A DNA stretch of 30,107 nucleotides, from contig CAJTVT010000013.1 in assembly GCA_910580015.1 (NCBI GenBank), positions 28,317 through 58,423 on the forward strand, read 5' to 3'. The stretch's first letter is position 1; every line of letters begins with the position of its first letter. The translations under genes and the position numbers were made by a program. Of the stretch, positions 23,379 to 30,107 are shown piece after piece. Below the pieces are notes generated by a model that was given only the letters and a program-made list of their open reading frames with translations, made no database searches and had not been told where the DNA came from. The DNA is from an uncultured Lachnospiraceae bacterium. GTDB lineage: Bacteria > Bacillota > Clostridia > Lachnospirales > Lachnospiraceae.

Positions 23379-24398
23379 ATGAGAGCAAAATTAGAACAGA
23401 TCAAAGCAGAAGCAATCCGTGAGATACAGAATTCGGATGGGCTTGCAAAATTAAATGATGTTAGAGTCGCTTTTCTTGGCAAGAAGGGGGAACTGACTGC
23501 TGTTTTAAAAAGCATGAAGGACGTACTCCCAGAAGAGCGTCCAGTGGTAGGACAGTTAGTGAATGAGACCAGAGAGAATATTGAGCGTTTAATTGAAGAG
23601 ACAAAAGCTAAGTTGGAAGCAGCAGAACGAGAGTTAAAGTTAAAACAAGAGGTGATTGATGTAACCTTGCCTGCAAAAAAGAATCAGGTGGGACACAAGC
23701 ATCCGAATACGATTGCGCTGGAAGAGGTGGAACGTATTTTCATAGGTATGGGGTACGAAGTAGTGGAAGGGCCGGAAGTGGAATATGATTATTACAATTT
23801 TGAAGCGTTGAATATTCCAGCAAATCATCCCGCAAAGGATGAGCAGGACACTTTTTATATCAATGATAAGATTGTGCTGCGCACCCAGACTTCTCCAGTG
23901 CAGGTGCGTCAGATGGAAACAGGAAAACTTCCCATTCGTATGATCGCGCCAGGTCGGGTATTCCGCTCAGACGAGGTAGATGCAACGCATTCTCCTTCCT
24001 TCCATCAGATTGAAGGGCTGGTTGTGGATAAAAACATTACTTTTGCAGATTTGAAGGGAACTCTCGCAGAGTTTGCAAAAGAATTGTTTGGTGAAGATAC
24101 CAAAGTGAAGTTCCGTCCTCATCATTTTCCGTTTACGGAGCCTAGCGCCGAGGTAGATGTGACATGCTTTAAATGTGGCGGAAAGGGCTGTAGATTCTGT
24201 AAGGGTTCTGGTTGGATTGAAATTTTAGGCTGTGGTATGGTGCATCCAAGGGTGCTTAAAATGAGTGGTATTGATCCAGAAGAGTATTCTGGCTTTGCCT
24301 TTGGCGTTGGACTGGAACGTATTGCACTTCTTAAATATGAGATTGATGACATGCGTCTTTTATATGAAAATGACGATCGTTTCTTAAAACAGTTTTAG
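23379..24398 (+). CDS. pheS: Phenylalanyl-tRNA synthetase alpha subunit
   Basis: A 339-residue class II synthetase subunit. An N-terminal coiled coil (residues 1-85) precedes the catalytic core: motif 2 region RVFRSDEVDATHSPSFHQIE, a Cys-rich segment CFKCGGKGCRFCKGSG, and motif 3 GFAFGVGLERIALLKYEID. With PheT it forms the (alpha beta)2 enzyme charging tRNA-Phe. The frame opens at 23367, but GGAGG lies between that ATG and 23379, so 23379 (MRAKLEQIK) is the start. Expression is set by the T-box upstream, and pheT follows after 39 bp. Confidence 0.97.
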   Translation: MRAKLEQIKAEAIREIQNSDGLAKLNDVRVAFLGKKGELTAVLKSMKDVLPEERPVVGQLVNETRENIERLIEETKAKLEAAERELKLKQEVIDVTLPAKKNQVGHKHPNTIALEEVERIFIGMGYEVVEGPEVEYDYYNFEALNIPANHPAKDEQDTFYINDKIVLRTQTSPVQVRQMETGKLPIRMIAPGRVFRSDEVDATHSPSFHQIEGLVVDKNITFADLKGTLAEFAKELFGEDTKVKFRPHHFPFTEPSAEVDVTCFKCGGKGCRFCKGSGWIEILGCGMVHPRVLKMSGIDPEEYSGFAFGVGLERIALLKYEIDDMRLLYENDDRFLKQF

Positions 24399-24437
24399 TG
24401 TGAAAAATAGGGAAGAAAAGAAAGGAACAAGAGAATT

Positions 24438-26858
24438 ATGAATACATCATTATCATGGATCAAAGCTTACGTCCCAGATTTGGATGTAACTGCACAGGAA
24501 TATACAGACGCAATGACTCTTTCAGGTTCCAAAGTAGAGGGATTTGAGGCATTGGATGCAGATTTGGATAAAATCATCATCGGTCAGATCACGAAAATTG
24601 AAAAACATCCAGATGCTGATAAACTTGTAGTATGTCAGGTAGATGTGGGAACAGGGGAAGATATTCAGATTGTTACAGGGGCTTCCAATGTCAGGGAAGG
24701 TTACAAAGTTCCGGTGGTGCTGGACGGTGGACGTGTGGCAGGAGGTCACGATGGTAAGAAGACACCAGGCGGAATTAAAATAAAGAAGGGAAAGCTCAGA
24801 GGTGTTCCATCCAACGGTATGATGTGCTCCATTGAAGAGCTTGGATCTACCAGAGAATTGTACCCAGAAGCGCCAGAGGAAGGAATTTACATTTTTGGAG
24901 AGGATGCAGTTGTTGGAGAGAGCGCTATAACAGCATTAGGGCTCGACGATGTGGTGTTTGAATATGAAATTACATCGAATCGTGTGGACTGTTTTGGAGT
25001 GATAGGACTGGCAAGGGAAGCAGCAGCTACCTTCGGCAAAGAGTTTAAACCTCCTGTGGTAGCGTCAACTGGAAATAATGAGAATGTCAATGACTATATT
25101 AAGGTTCGAGTGGAAGATGCAGAGCTTTGTCCAAGATATTGTGCAAGAGTAGTGAAAAATGTTAAAATTGCACCTTCACCCCAGTGGATGCAGCGTCGTC
25201 TGGCATCACAGGGAATCCGTCCGATCAATAATATCGTGGATATAACCAATTATGTGATGGAAGAATATGGACAGCCCATGCATGCCTATGATTTAGATAC
25301 GATTGCTGGCAGAGAGATTGTTGTGCGCCGTGCTGCAAAAAATGAAAAATTTGTGACATTGGATGGACAGGAGCGTACCATGGATGATACAGTACTGATG
25401 ATCTGTGATGGTGAGAAAGCAGTAGGAATTGCGGGGATTATGGGTGGTGAAAATTCCATGATCACAGACAACGTGCAGACGATGTTGTTTGAAGCGGCAT
25501 GTTTTGATGGGACCAATATCAGGCTATCCAGCAAGAAGGTAGGACTTCGTACAGATGCTTCTGGCAAATTTGAAAAAGGGTTGGATCCAAATAATGCCAT
25601 GGAGGCGATTGATCGTGCCTGCCAGTTGATTGAAGAGCTGGGAGCAGGGGAAGTAGTAGGCGGCGTAGTAGATGTGTATGGCAAGAAAAAAGAAGGCCGT
25701 AGAATTCCCTTCGATGCCAAGAAGGTAAATCAATTGTTGGGTACAGACATTGACAAAGAGACAATGATTGGCTACTTTCAGAAAATTGATTTGGATTATG
25801 ATTATGAAAAAGAGGAGGTTGTCGTGCCGTCTTGGAGACAAGATTTGGAATGTCTGGCAGATATGGCGGAGGAAGTGGCAAGATTTTATGGTTATGACAA
25901 CATTCCTACCTCCCTGCCCAGAGGAGAAGCTACTACTGGAAAATTGTCTTTTAAGCTGAGGATAGAAGCGCTGGCAAGAGATACGGCAGAGTTCTGTGGC
26001 TTCAGTCAGGGAATGACCTATTCCTTTGAAAGTCCAAAGGTGTTCGATAAGCTGTTGATTCCAGAGGACAGTGATCTTCGGAAAACGGTTGTGATCTCGA
26101 ATCCATTGGGAGAAGATTTCAGCATTATGCGCACCATCTCTCTGAATGGGATGCTGACCTCTTTATCCACAAATTATAACCGGAGAAACAAAAATGTCCG
26201 TCTCTATGAATTGGGAAATATTTACCTTCCCAAACAGGTTCCCGTGACAGAACTTCCAGAGGAACGGATGCAGTTTACTTTGGGAATGTATGGGGATGGT
26301 GATTTCTACACCATGAAAGGTGTGGTGGAAGAATTTTTTGATAAGGCAGGGCTTCATGGTAAGGAAATTTATGATCCAAATGCTGGAAAATCCTTTTTGC
26401 ATCCAGGCAGACAGGCAAATGTGATTTATGATGGCAAAGTTGTGGGATATCTGGGAGAACTTCATCCACAGGTTGCAGACAATTATTCTATCAAGGAACG
26501 TGTCTATGTGGCGGTGATTGATATGCCAGAAATTACAGCGCTGGCCAGCTTTGACAGAAAATATCAGGGAATTGCCAGATTTCCAGCAGTGACTCGTGAT
26601 ATCAGCATGGTGATGCCAAAGACGATTCTTGTGGGGGATGTGGAGAAAATTTTTGATACAAAAGGCGGACAATATTTGGAGAGCTATGAGCTGTTTGATA
26701 TCTATGAGGGAGCTCAAATAAAATCTGGCTTTAAGTCTGTGGCGTATTCTCTGACCTTCCGAGCAAAGGACAAGACCTTAGAAGAAACAGATTACGCTCC
26801 TGCCATGGATAAGATTTTAAAGGCACTGGAAGAGTTGGGAATTGAATTGAGAAAGTAA
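24438..26858 (+). CDS. pheT: Phenylalanyl-tRNA synthetase beta subunit
   Basis: An 806-residue protein of normal bacterial length. In order: N-terminal B1 and tRNA-binding (EMAP-like) domain with HPDADKLVVCQVDVG at about 55; the editing B3/B4 domain with EITSNRVDCFGVIGLAREAA; the B5 domain; the inactive class II fold; and a C-terminal FDX-ACB domain with RFPAVTRDISMVMP. It positions tRNA-Phe and hydrolyses mischarged Tyr-tRNA. AAAGGAA precedes the ATG. Second gene of the operon; queA starts 8 bp after its stop. Confidence 0.97.
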   Translation: MNTSLSWIKAYVPDLDVTAQEYTDAMTLSGSKVEGFEALDADLDKIIIGQITKIEKHPDADKLVVCQVDVGTGEDIQIVTGASNVREGYKVPVVLDGGRVAGGHDGKKTPGGIKIKKGKLRGVPSNGMMCSIEELGSTRELYPEAPEEGIYIFGEDAVVGESAITALGLDDVVFEYEITSNRVDCFGVIGLAREAAATFGKEFKPPVVASTGNNENVNDYIKVRVEDAELCPRYCARVVKNVKIAPSPQWMQRRLASQGIRPINNIVDITNYVMEEYGQPMHAYDLDTIAGREIVVRRAAKNEKFVTLDGQERTMDDTVLMICDGEKAVGIAGIMGGENSMITDNVQTMLFEAACFDGTNIRLSSKKVGLRTDASGKFEKGLDPNNAMEAIDRACQLIEELGAGEVVGGVVDVYGKKKEGRRIPFDAKKVNQLLGTDIDKETMIGYFQKIDLDYDYEKEEVVVPSWRQDLECLADMAEEVARFYGYDNIPTSLPRGEATTGKLSFKLRIEALARDTAEFCGFSQGMTYSFESPKVFDKLLIPEDSDLRKTVVISNPLGEDFSIMRTISLNGMLTSLSTNYNRRNKNVRLYELGNIYLPKQVPVTELPEERMQFTLGMYGDGDFYTMKGVVEEFFDKAGLHGKEIYDPNAGKSFLHPGRQANVIYDGKVVGYLGELHPQVADNYSIKERVYVAVIDMPEITALASFDRKYQGIARFPAVTRDISMVMPKTILVGDVEKIFDTKGGQYLESYELFDIYEGAQIKSGFKSVAYSLTFRAKDKTLEETDYAPAMDKILKALEELGIELRK

Positions 26859-26866
26859 GGAAATAT

Positions 26867-27931
26867 ATGGATGTAAAAGATTTTTATTATGATCTGCCCA
26901 AGGAACTGATCGCTCAGGATCCTCTTTTGGATCGTTCTAGTTCTAGGCTTTTGGTGCTGCATAAAAATTCTGAAAAGTTGGAACATCGACATTTTGCAGA
27001 TATATTAGAATATCTGACTCCAAAGGACTGTTTGGTGATCAACAATACGAAAGTAATTCCGGCTAGACTGTTTGGCCAGCGGGAAGGGACCCAGGGAAAA
27101 GTAGAGATTCTCTTATTAAAACGGAAGGAACAAGATCTATGGGAAACTCTGGTAAAACCTGGAAAGAAAGCAAAACCTGGTACGAAAATCCTGTTTGGAG
27201 ATGGACTTTTGACAGGAGAGGTGGAAGATGTGGTGGAGGATGGCAACCGACTGATTCGGTTTTCCTATGAAGGGATTTTTGAAGAAATTTTGGATCAGCT
27301 TGGGCAGATGCCGTTGCCGCCATATATCACCCACCAGCTAAAGGACAAAAACCGTTATCAGACGGTGTATGCAAAATATGACGGTTCTGCGGCTGCTCCG
27401 ACAGCTGGGCTGCATTTTACACCAGAGCTCCTCGATGAAATCAGAGGTAAGGGAATTCCCATTGCAGAGGTGACGCTCCATGTAGGACTCGGAACTTTTC
27501 GTCCAGTAAAAGCCGAGCAAGTGCAGGAACACCATATGCATTCAGAATTTTATCAGTTGGATGAACAGGCAGCAAAGATTATCAATGAGACAAAACGAAG
27601 GGGAGGCAGGGTAATCTGTGTGGGAACTACAAGTTGTCGCACAGTAGAATCTGCTGCAACAAAGCTACTGGAAGAACATCAACTGGACGATACACAAGAA
27701 GAGAAATTTTGGGTAAAGCCTTGCAGTGGTTGGACCGATATTTTTATCTATCCTGGCTATCAGTTTCAGGTGCTGGATGCCCTGATTACAAATTTTCATT
27801 TGCCAGAATCTACTCTGTTGATGCTGGTGTCTGCACTGGCTGGTAGAGAGCAGGTTTTAAATGCTTATCGCAAGGCGGTGGAGGAGAAGTATCGTTTTTT
27901 TAGCTTTGGGGATGCGATGTTAATAATTTGA
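26867..27931 (+). CDS. queA: tRNA preQ1(34) S-adenosylmethionine ribosyltransferase-isomerase
   Basis: A 354-residue QueA. Signatures are DFYYDLPKELIAQDP at the start, LPPYITHQL, YDGSAAAPTAGLHFTPELL, EVTLHVGLGTFRPV, and near the end LITNFHLPESTLLMLVSAL. It transfers the ribosyl group of SAM to preQ1 at the wobble position of GUN anticodons, forming epoxyqueuosine. AAGGAAAT directly before the ATG lies 8 bp after pheT, so it is under the Phe T-box too. queG and tgt are not in the window and may lie elsewhere. Confidence 0.97.
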   Translation: MDVKDFYYDLPKELIAQDPLLDRSSSRLLVLHKNSEKLEHRHFADILEYLTPKDCLVINNTKVIPARLFGQREGTQGKVEILLLKRKEQDLWETLVKPGKKAKPGTKILFGDGLLTGEVEDVVEDGNRLIRFSYEGIFEEILDQLGQMPLPPYITHQLKDKNRYQTVYAKYDGSAAAPTAGLHFTPELLDEIRGKGIPIAEVTLHVGLGTFRPVKAEQVQEHHMHSEFYQLDEQAAKIINETKRRGGRVICVGTTSCRTVESAATKLLEEHQLDDTQEEKFWVKPCSGWTDIFIYPGYQFQVLDALITNFHLPESTLLMLVSALAGREQVLNAYRKAVEEKYRFFSFGDAMLII

Positions 27932-27968
27932 CACAAAATGTTACATTTGTGAAGTAAGGGTTCAGAGT

Positions 27969-28006
27969 TACCCGATAGGTAGAGATTACCTGTCGGGTAT
28001 TTTTTT
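27969..28006 (+). terminator. Terminator of the pheST-queA operon
   Basis: TACCCGATAGGT pairs with ACCTGTCGGGTA (one G-U) around AGAGATT, followed by seven T. Confidence 0.9.
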
Positions 28007-28049
28007 GAAATTTTCTGATAAATTTTCCGTTCAGAAAGCATGAATAATC

Positions 28050-28094
28050 AAAAGCCCTGATACTCCACAATTTGATGTGGATATCGGGGCTTTA
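28050..28094. terminator. Second hairpin, possibly a minus-strand terminator
   Basis: AAAGCCCTGATA pairs with TATCGGGGCTTT, with inner CCACA/TGTGG. Four T follow on the minus strand and only a broken run on the plus strand. It marks the left edge of the accessory patch. Confidence 0.55.
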
Positions 28095-28111
28095 CATATT
28101 TTCTAATCTAA

Positions 28112-28237
28112 TATAAACCTGGTATTCAAACTCATAGTGGCAGGCAGGAAGCGTTAGATGTGGCAGACCGTGAAGCGGCTGAGAAAGACGTCCCGACCAA
28201 AACGAGGGGCAAGCATATTGTAGAGGAAGCAATGTAA
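28112..28237 (+). pseudogene. 3' end of an unidentified coding sequence (remnant)
   Basis: An open frame of 41 codons without a start, ending at TAA 28235. It reads THSGRQEALDVADREAAEK and then TRGKHIVEEAM, a charged helical tail. It resembles C-terminal tails of proteins from conjugative elements, but I cannot name it. It begins about 20 bp after the hairpin at 28094, with stops upstream in frame, so the rest of the gene is gone. From 28238 to 28318 I see only a GCGAGAG/CTCTCGC hairpin. Confidence 0.35.
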
Positions 28238-28318
28238 GCTGATGACAACCAAACAATGCGAGAGTCCGTAGCTCTCGCCTGTTATGTATAGTCCGTAATT
28301 AAATAAGATAACGAGATG

Positions 28319-28341
28319 TTTTGCGGTTTATAACCGCAAAA
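28319..28341. promoter_or_regulatory. Perfect palindrome before the ATPase promoter
   Basis: TTTTGCGGTT (28319-28328) and AACCGCAAAA (28332-28341) are perfect complements around TAT. It lies 4 bp before the -35 hexamer, a usual place for an operator. A half-site-like TTTGCGGTA overlaps the spacer and -10. Confidence 0.55.
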
Positions 28342-28345
28342 CTAA

Positions 28346-28374
28346 TTGACTTTATGAGGGCTTTGCGGTATACT
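28346..28374 (+). promoter_or_regulatory. Promoter of the AAA_14 ATPase gene
   Basis: TTGACT (28346-28351), 17 bp, TATACT (28369-28374), 24 bp before the start codon. Confidence 0.75.
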
Positions 28375-28398
28375 ACTATACAGACGGAGGTGGTCATC

Positions 28399-29610
28399 AT
28401 GATTTACAGACCTATGTATGTGGATAAACTAATGGCTTATGTGGATACACCTTTTGTAAAAATACTCACAGGAGTACGCCGCTGCGGAAAGTCTACGATA
28501 CTCAAAATGATTATGGAAAAGCTTAAGACTGAACGAAATGTTCCGGCGGAGCGTATCATAAGCTACCACTTTGATTCAATGGAATATGAGGATATGACGG
28601 CGAAGCAGATATACGCTCAGCTAAAAGAACAGCTATCGCCTGATGGCAAAACCTATTTGTTTCTTGACGAGGTTCAGGAAATCAAGGGCTGGGAAAAGGT
28701 TGTAAATTCACTGGCGTCGGATTTTGATGTTGATCTGTATATAACGGGTTCTAACTCCCGAATGATGTCCTCCGAAATATCAACCTATCTTACTGGGAGA
28801 TATGTTTCTTTCCGGATTTTTACTTTGTCCTTCGGTGAATACCTGATGTTCAAGGCAAAGTATGCCGATGTAGAAGATCTAAAAGCAGAACTGGCATGTT
28901 ATGTCCGTTTGGGAGGCTTCCCGGCAACTCATTTACAGGCGTATTCTCAAGACGAAATCTATACGATTGTCAGAGATATATACAATTCAACGATTTTCTC
29001 TGACATTGTAAGGCGAAATCAGGTCAGGAAGATCGACCAGTTGGAGCGTGTCGTAAAATACATCTTCAATAATGTCGGCAATACCTTTTCTGCAAAGTCG
29101 ATTGCAGACTACCTGAAATCGGAGCGCCGCTCCCTTGACAACGAGACGGTTTACAGCTATCTTGAAAAGCTGGAGAAAGCATATTTGCTCCACCGCTGTT
29201 CCCGGTATGATTTGCAGGGCAAGGAAATTCTGAAAACGCAGGAAAAATTCTATCTTGCAGATGTTTCGCTTCGGTACAGCGTCCTCGGATACAATGCAGA
29301 CAGCGTAGCGTCCAGCCTTGAAAATATTGTGTATTTGGAGCTTTGCAGGCGTGGGTACACTGTCAATGTGGGCAAAACAGGAGATGGCGAAGTTGACTTT
29401 GTAGCTGTAAGGCAAAATGAAAAGGTATATGTTCAGGTCACACAGGAGATTAGATCTGAAAAGACGGAAAAACGAGAGTATGACCGTTTGCTTGAAATAC
29501 ACGATAATTACCCCAAATATGTTCTCACGACGGATGAATTTGCAGGAGGAAACTATGAGGGCATTAAAACAATGCACATAGCGGATTTCCTTCTCAGTTC
29601 TGAATATTAA
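28399..29610 (+). CDS. AAA_14/DUF4143 ATP-binding protein
   Basis: A 403-residue protein. Walker A GVRRCGKST at residues 25-33, Walker B TYLFLDEVQEI around 86-96, sensor region LYITGSNSRMM, then YLTGRYVSFRIFTLSFGEYL. The C-terminal DUF4143 part has YLELCRRGYTVNVGKTGDGEVDFV and YVQVTQEI, like a PD-(D/E)xK nuclease core with Asp and Gln-Val-Thr where Glu-x-Lys is usual. GGAGG lies 8 nt before the ATG at 28399; the frame opens earlier at 28321 but that start would precede the promoter. Such proteins are common and often multicopy in gut bacteria; function unresolved. Its position between a gene remnant and an IS suggests horizontal acquisition. Confidence 0.88.
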   Translation: MIYRPMYVDKLMAYVDTPFVKILTGVRRCGKSTILKMIMEKLKTERNVPAERIISYHFDSMEYEDMTAKQIYAQLKEQLSPDGKTYLFLDEVQEIKGWEKVVNSLASDFDVDLYITGSNSRMMSSEISTYLTGRYVSFRIFTLSFGEYLMFKAKYADVEDLKAELACYVRLGGFPATHLQAYSQDEIYTIVRDIYNSTIFSDIVRRNQVRKIDQLERVVKYIFNNVGNTFSAKSIADYLKSERRSLDNETVYSYLEKLEKAYLLHRCSRYDLQGKEILKTQEKFYLADVSLRYSVLGYNADSVASSLENIVYLELCRRGYTVNVGKTGDGEVDFVAVRQNEKVYVQVTQEIRSEKTEKREYDRLLEIHDNYPKYVLTTDEFAGGNYEGIKTMHIADFLLSSEY

Positions 29611-29615
29611 TCACA

Positions 29616-29658
29616 CAAAAAACGCTTGTTCGGTAAATCCAAGTGGGCGTTTCACTTT
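29616..29658 (+). terminator. Terminator-like hairpin after the ATPase gene
   Basis: AAACGCTTG pairs with CAAG and GCGTTT across a loop, followed by CACTTTT. Confidence 0.45.
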
Positions 29659-29834
29659 TAAGAAGGAACATAACAGAAAACGGAACGGCATACGATTTGA
29701 CAACGGGGCAAATGGTGGAGATATGGGGAACTTCTGCGGCAGATGGCCAGCAAGCAACGATGGCCAGCAAGCAACACAAATCTGCATTGTCAATGTGGTG
29801 TCAGACTGATATGGACAATCATGTGATTAAATGA
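29643..29834 (+). other. Possible gene remnant
   Basis: An open frame with a GTG start, 63 codons, reading RRNITENGTAYDLTTGQMVE and so on. It overlaps the terminator and has no ribosome site. The ITENG-x-x-Y start recalls small transposon proteins of the TnpV kind, but the match is too short to name. It contains the duplicated 17-bp unit. From 29835 to 29867 nothing is seen. Confidence 0.2.
29742..29775 (+). repeat. Perfect tandem 17-bp duplication
   Basis: GATGGCCAGCAAGCAAC occurs at 29742-29758 and again at 29759-29775. The unit length is not a multiple of three, so it shifts any reading frame across it. Confidence 0.9.
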
Positions 29835-29867
29835 TGGTGATATCTCGATAAATCCATAGCTGCCTCC

Positions 29868-29896
29868 TTGTATATTTCAGGTATCTGAAGTATAAT
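29868..29896 (+). promoter_or_regulatory. Promoter with an internal dyad, before the HTH gene
   Basis: TTGTAT (29868-29873), 17 bp, TATAAT (29891-29896). Within the spacer TTCAG (29876-29880) and CTGAA (29885-29889) form a perfect dyad, a likely repressor site. Confidence 0.65.
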
Positions 29897-29914
29897 AAAG
29901 TAGGAGGGATGGAA

Positions 29915-30088
29915 ATGGATTATCTCACTGCTGCAGAGATTGCGGACAAATGGAACGTGTCCAGCCGGATGGTTGCTTATTATTGTAAATCCGGAAGTGG
30001 ACCTATGTCAATATTTTGGACAAAAAAAGTCGAAAGATTATGCTGTTTTTTAAGTTCCTCATCCTCCTTTTGCTGTGGTGTCAAATAA
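29915..30088 (+). pseudogene. Small HTH (excisionase-like) gene broken by an IS3-family element
   Basis: AGGAGG lies before the ATG. The first residues, MDYLTAAEIADKWNVSSRMV followed by AYYCKSG, match the N-terminus of HTH_17/MerR-like DNA-binding proteins of clostridial mobile elements, which normally continue with a recognition-wing segment of about 40 residues. Here the match stops near 30005 at the IS end, and the frame runs on into IS sequence to a TAA at 30086, giving a chimera of 57 residues. Promoter and dyad upstream are intact, so the truncated product could still be made. The rest of the gene should lie on the far side of the IS, beyond the window. Confidence 0.65.
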
Positions 30089-30107
30089 CCAATAGAGCTA
30101 TGTATCC
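29980..30107 (-). CDS. IS3-family transposase (OrfB), C-terminal end only
   Basis: The minus strand from the window edge reads IHSSIGYLTPQQKEDEELKK, the last part of the integrase core of IS3-family transposases, where HSSIGYLTP is characteristic. The frame crosses the IS terminus and stops in the interrupted HTH gene at TAA 29980-29982, so the last seven residues come from host DNA. Most of the enzyme lies outside the window. Confidence 0.8.
   Translation of the reverse strand, partial: IHSSIGYLTPQQKEDEELKKQHNLSTFFVQNIDIGPLPDLQ
30006..30107 (-). mobile_element. IS3-family insertion sequence, one end
   Basis: The terminus TGTCAATATTTTGGACA at 30006-30022 has the TG start and TTTTGGACA form seen in IS3-family terminal repeats. 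The transposase reads toward this end. The other end, and any target duplication (3-4 bp ending in CTA expected), lie outside the window. Confidence 0.75.

Overview
The window reads as chromosomal DNA of an anaerobic, spore-forming member of Clostridia, most likely Lachnospiraceae (Blautia/Ruminococcus-like). This is inferred from gene content and style: strong AGGAGG ribosome sites, a SleB-type cortex hydrolase, a SpoIID-family protein, an ATP-type PEP carboxykinase, a Phe T-box before pheST-queA, and a clostridial-type 6S RNA. No rRNA, tRNA or CRISPR array was seen.

Layout. 1-1033: an lrgA-lrgB pair on the minus strand (lrgB cut by the window edge) with a long RNA stem between the genes and a palindrome at the predicted start site. 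1061-2020: a membrane-anchored C39-like cysteine peptidase candidate. 2111-3928: ilvH-ilvC for branched-chain amino acids, with competing hairpins between them. 4009-4959: a tandem-repeat coiled-coil protein. 5081-7960: a LysR regulator divergent from leuC-leuD. 7961-8225: a 21-bp-arm palindrome, an unexplained structured stretch and a terminator. 8226-9246: a minus-strand AP2 / degenerate HNH / AP2 protein with a long structured leader. 9336-10136: a SleB-like hydrolase. 10157-11990: thrC behind a consensus promoter.

12013-13497 (minus): a CheY-like receiver and a protein joining four GspE/MshEN-like repeats to a CheX/CheC-like domain; their leader carries a duplicated, codon-like repeat. 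13529-16392: a small membrane protein, cdd and pckA. 16666-18990: a secreted L,D-transpeptidase with Ig-like repeats and a Pro/Gly/Glu tail. 19204-19640: 6S RNA followed by an array of TACAAAAGA motifs. 19742-22815: a SpoIID/LytB protein coupled to a YihY/BrkB membrane protein. 22921-28006: promoter, Phe T-box, pheS, pheT and queA.

28040-30107 is an accessory patch: the 3' end of an unidentified coding sequence, an AAA_14/DUF4143 ATPase behind a palindrome, a tandem 17-bp duplication, and a small HTH gene interrupted by an IS3-family element that continues beyond the window.

Taken together, the metabolic genes supply Ile/Val/Leu and Thr, recycle pyrimidines and feed PEP synthesis, and the envelope genes concern wall remodelling and sporulation. 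The least explained signals are the lrgAB stem, the AP2/HNH protein with its leader, the codon-like duplication before the receiver gene, and the TACAAAAGA array after 6S RNA. All function calls come from reading motifs; no database search was run.
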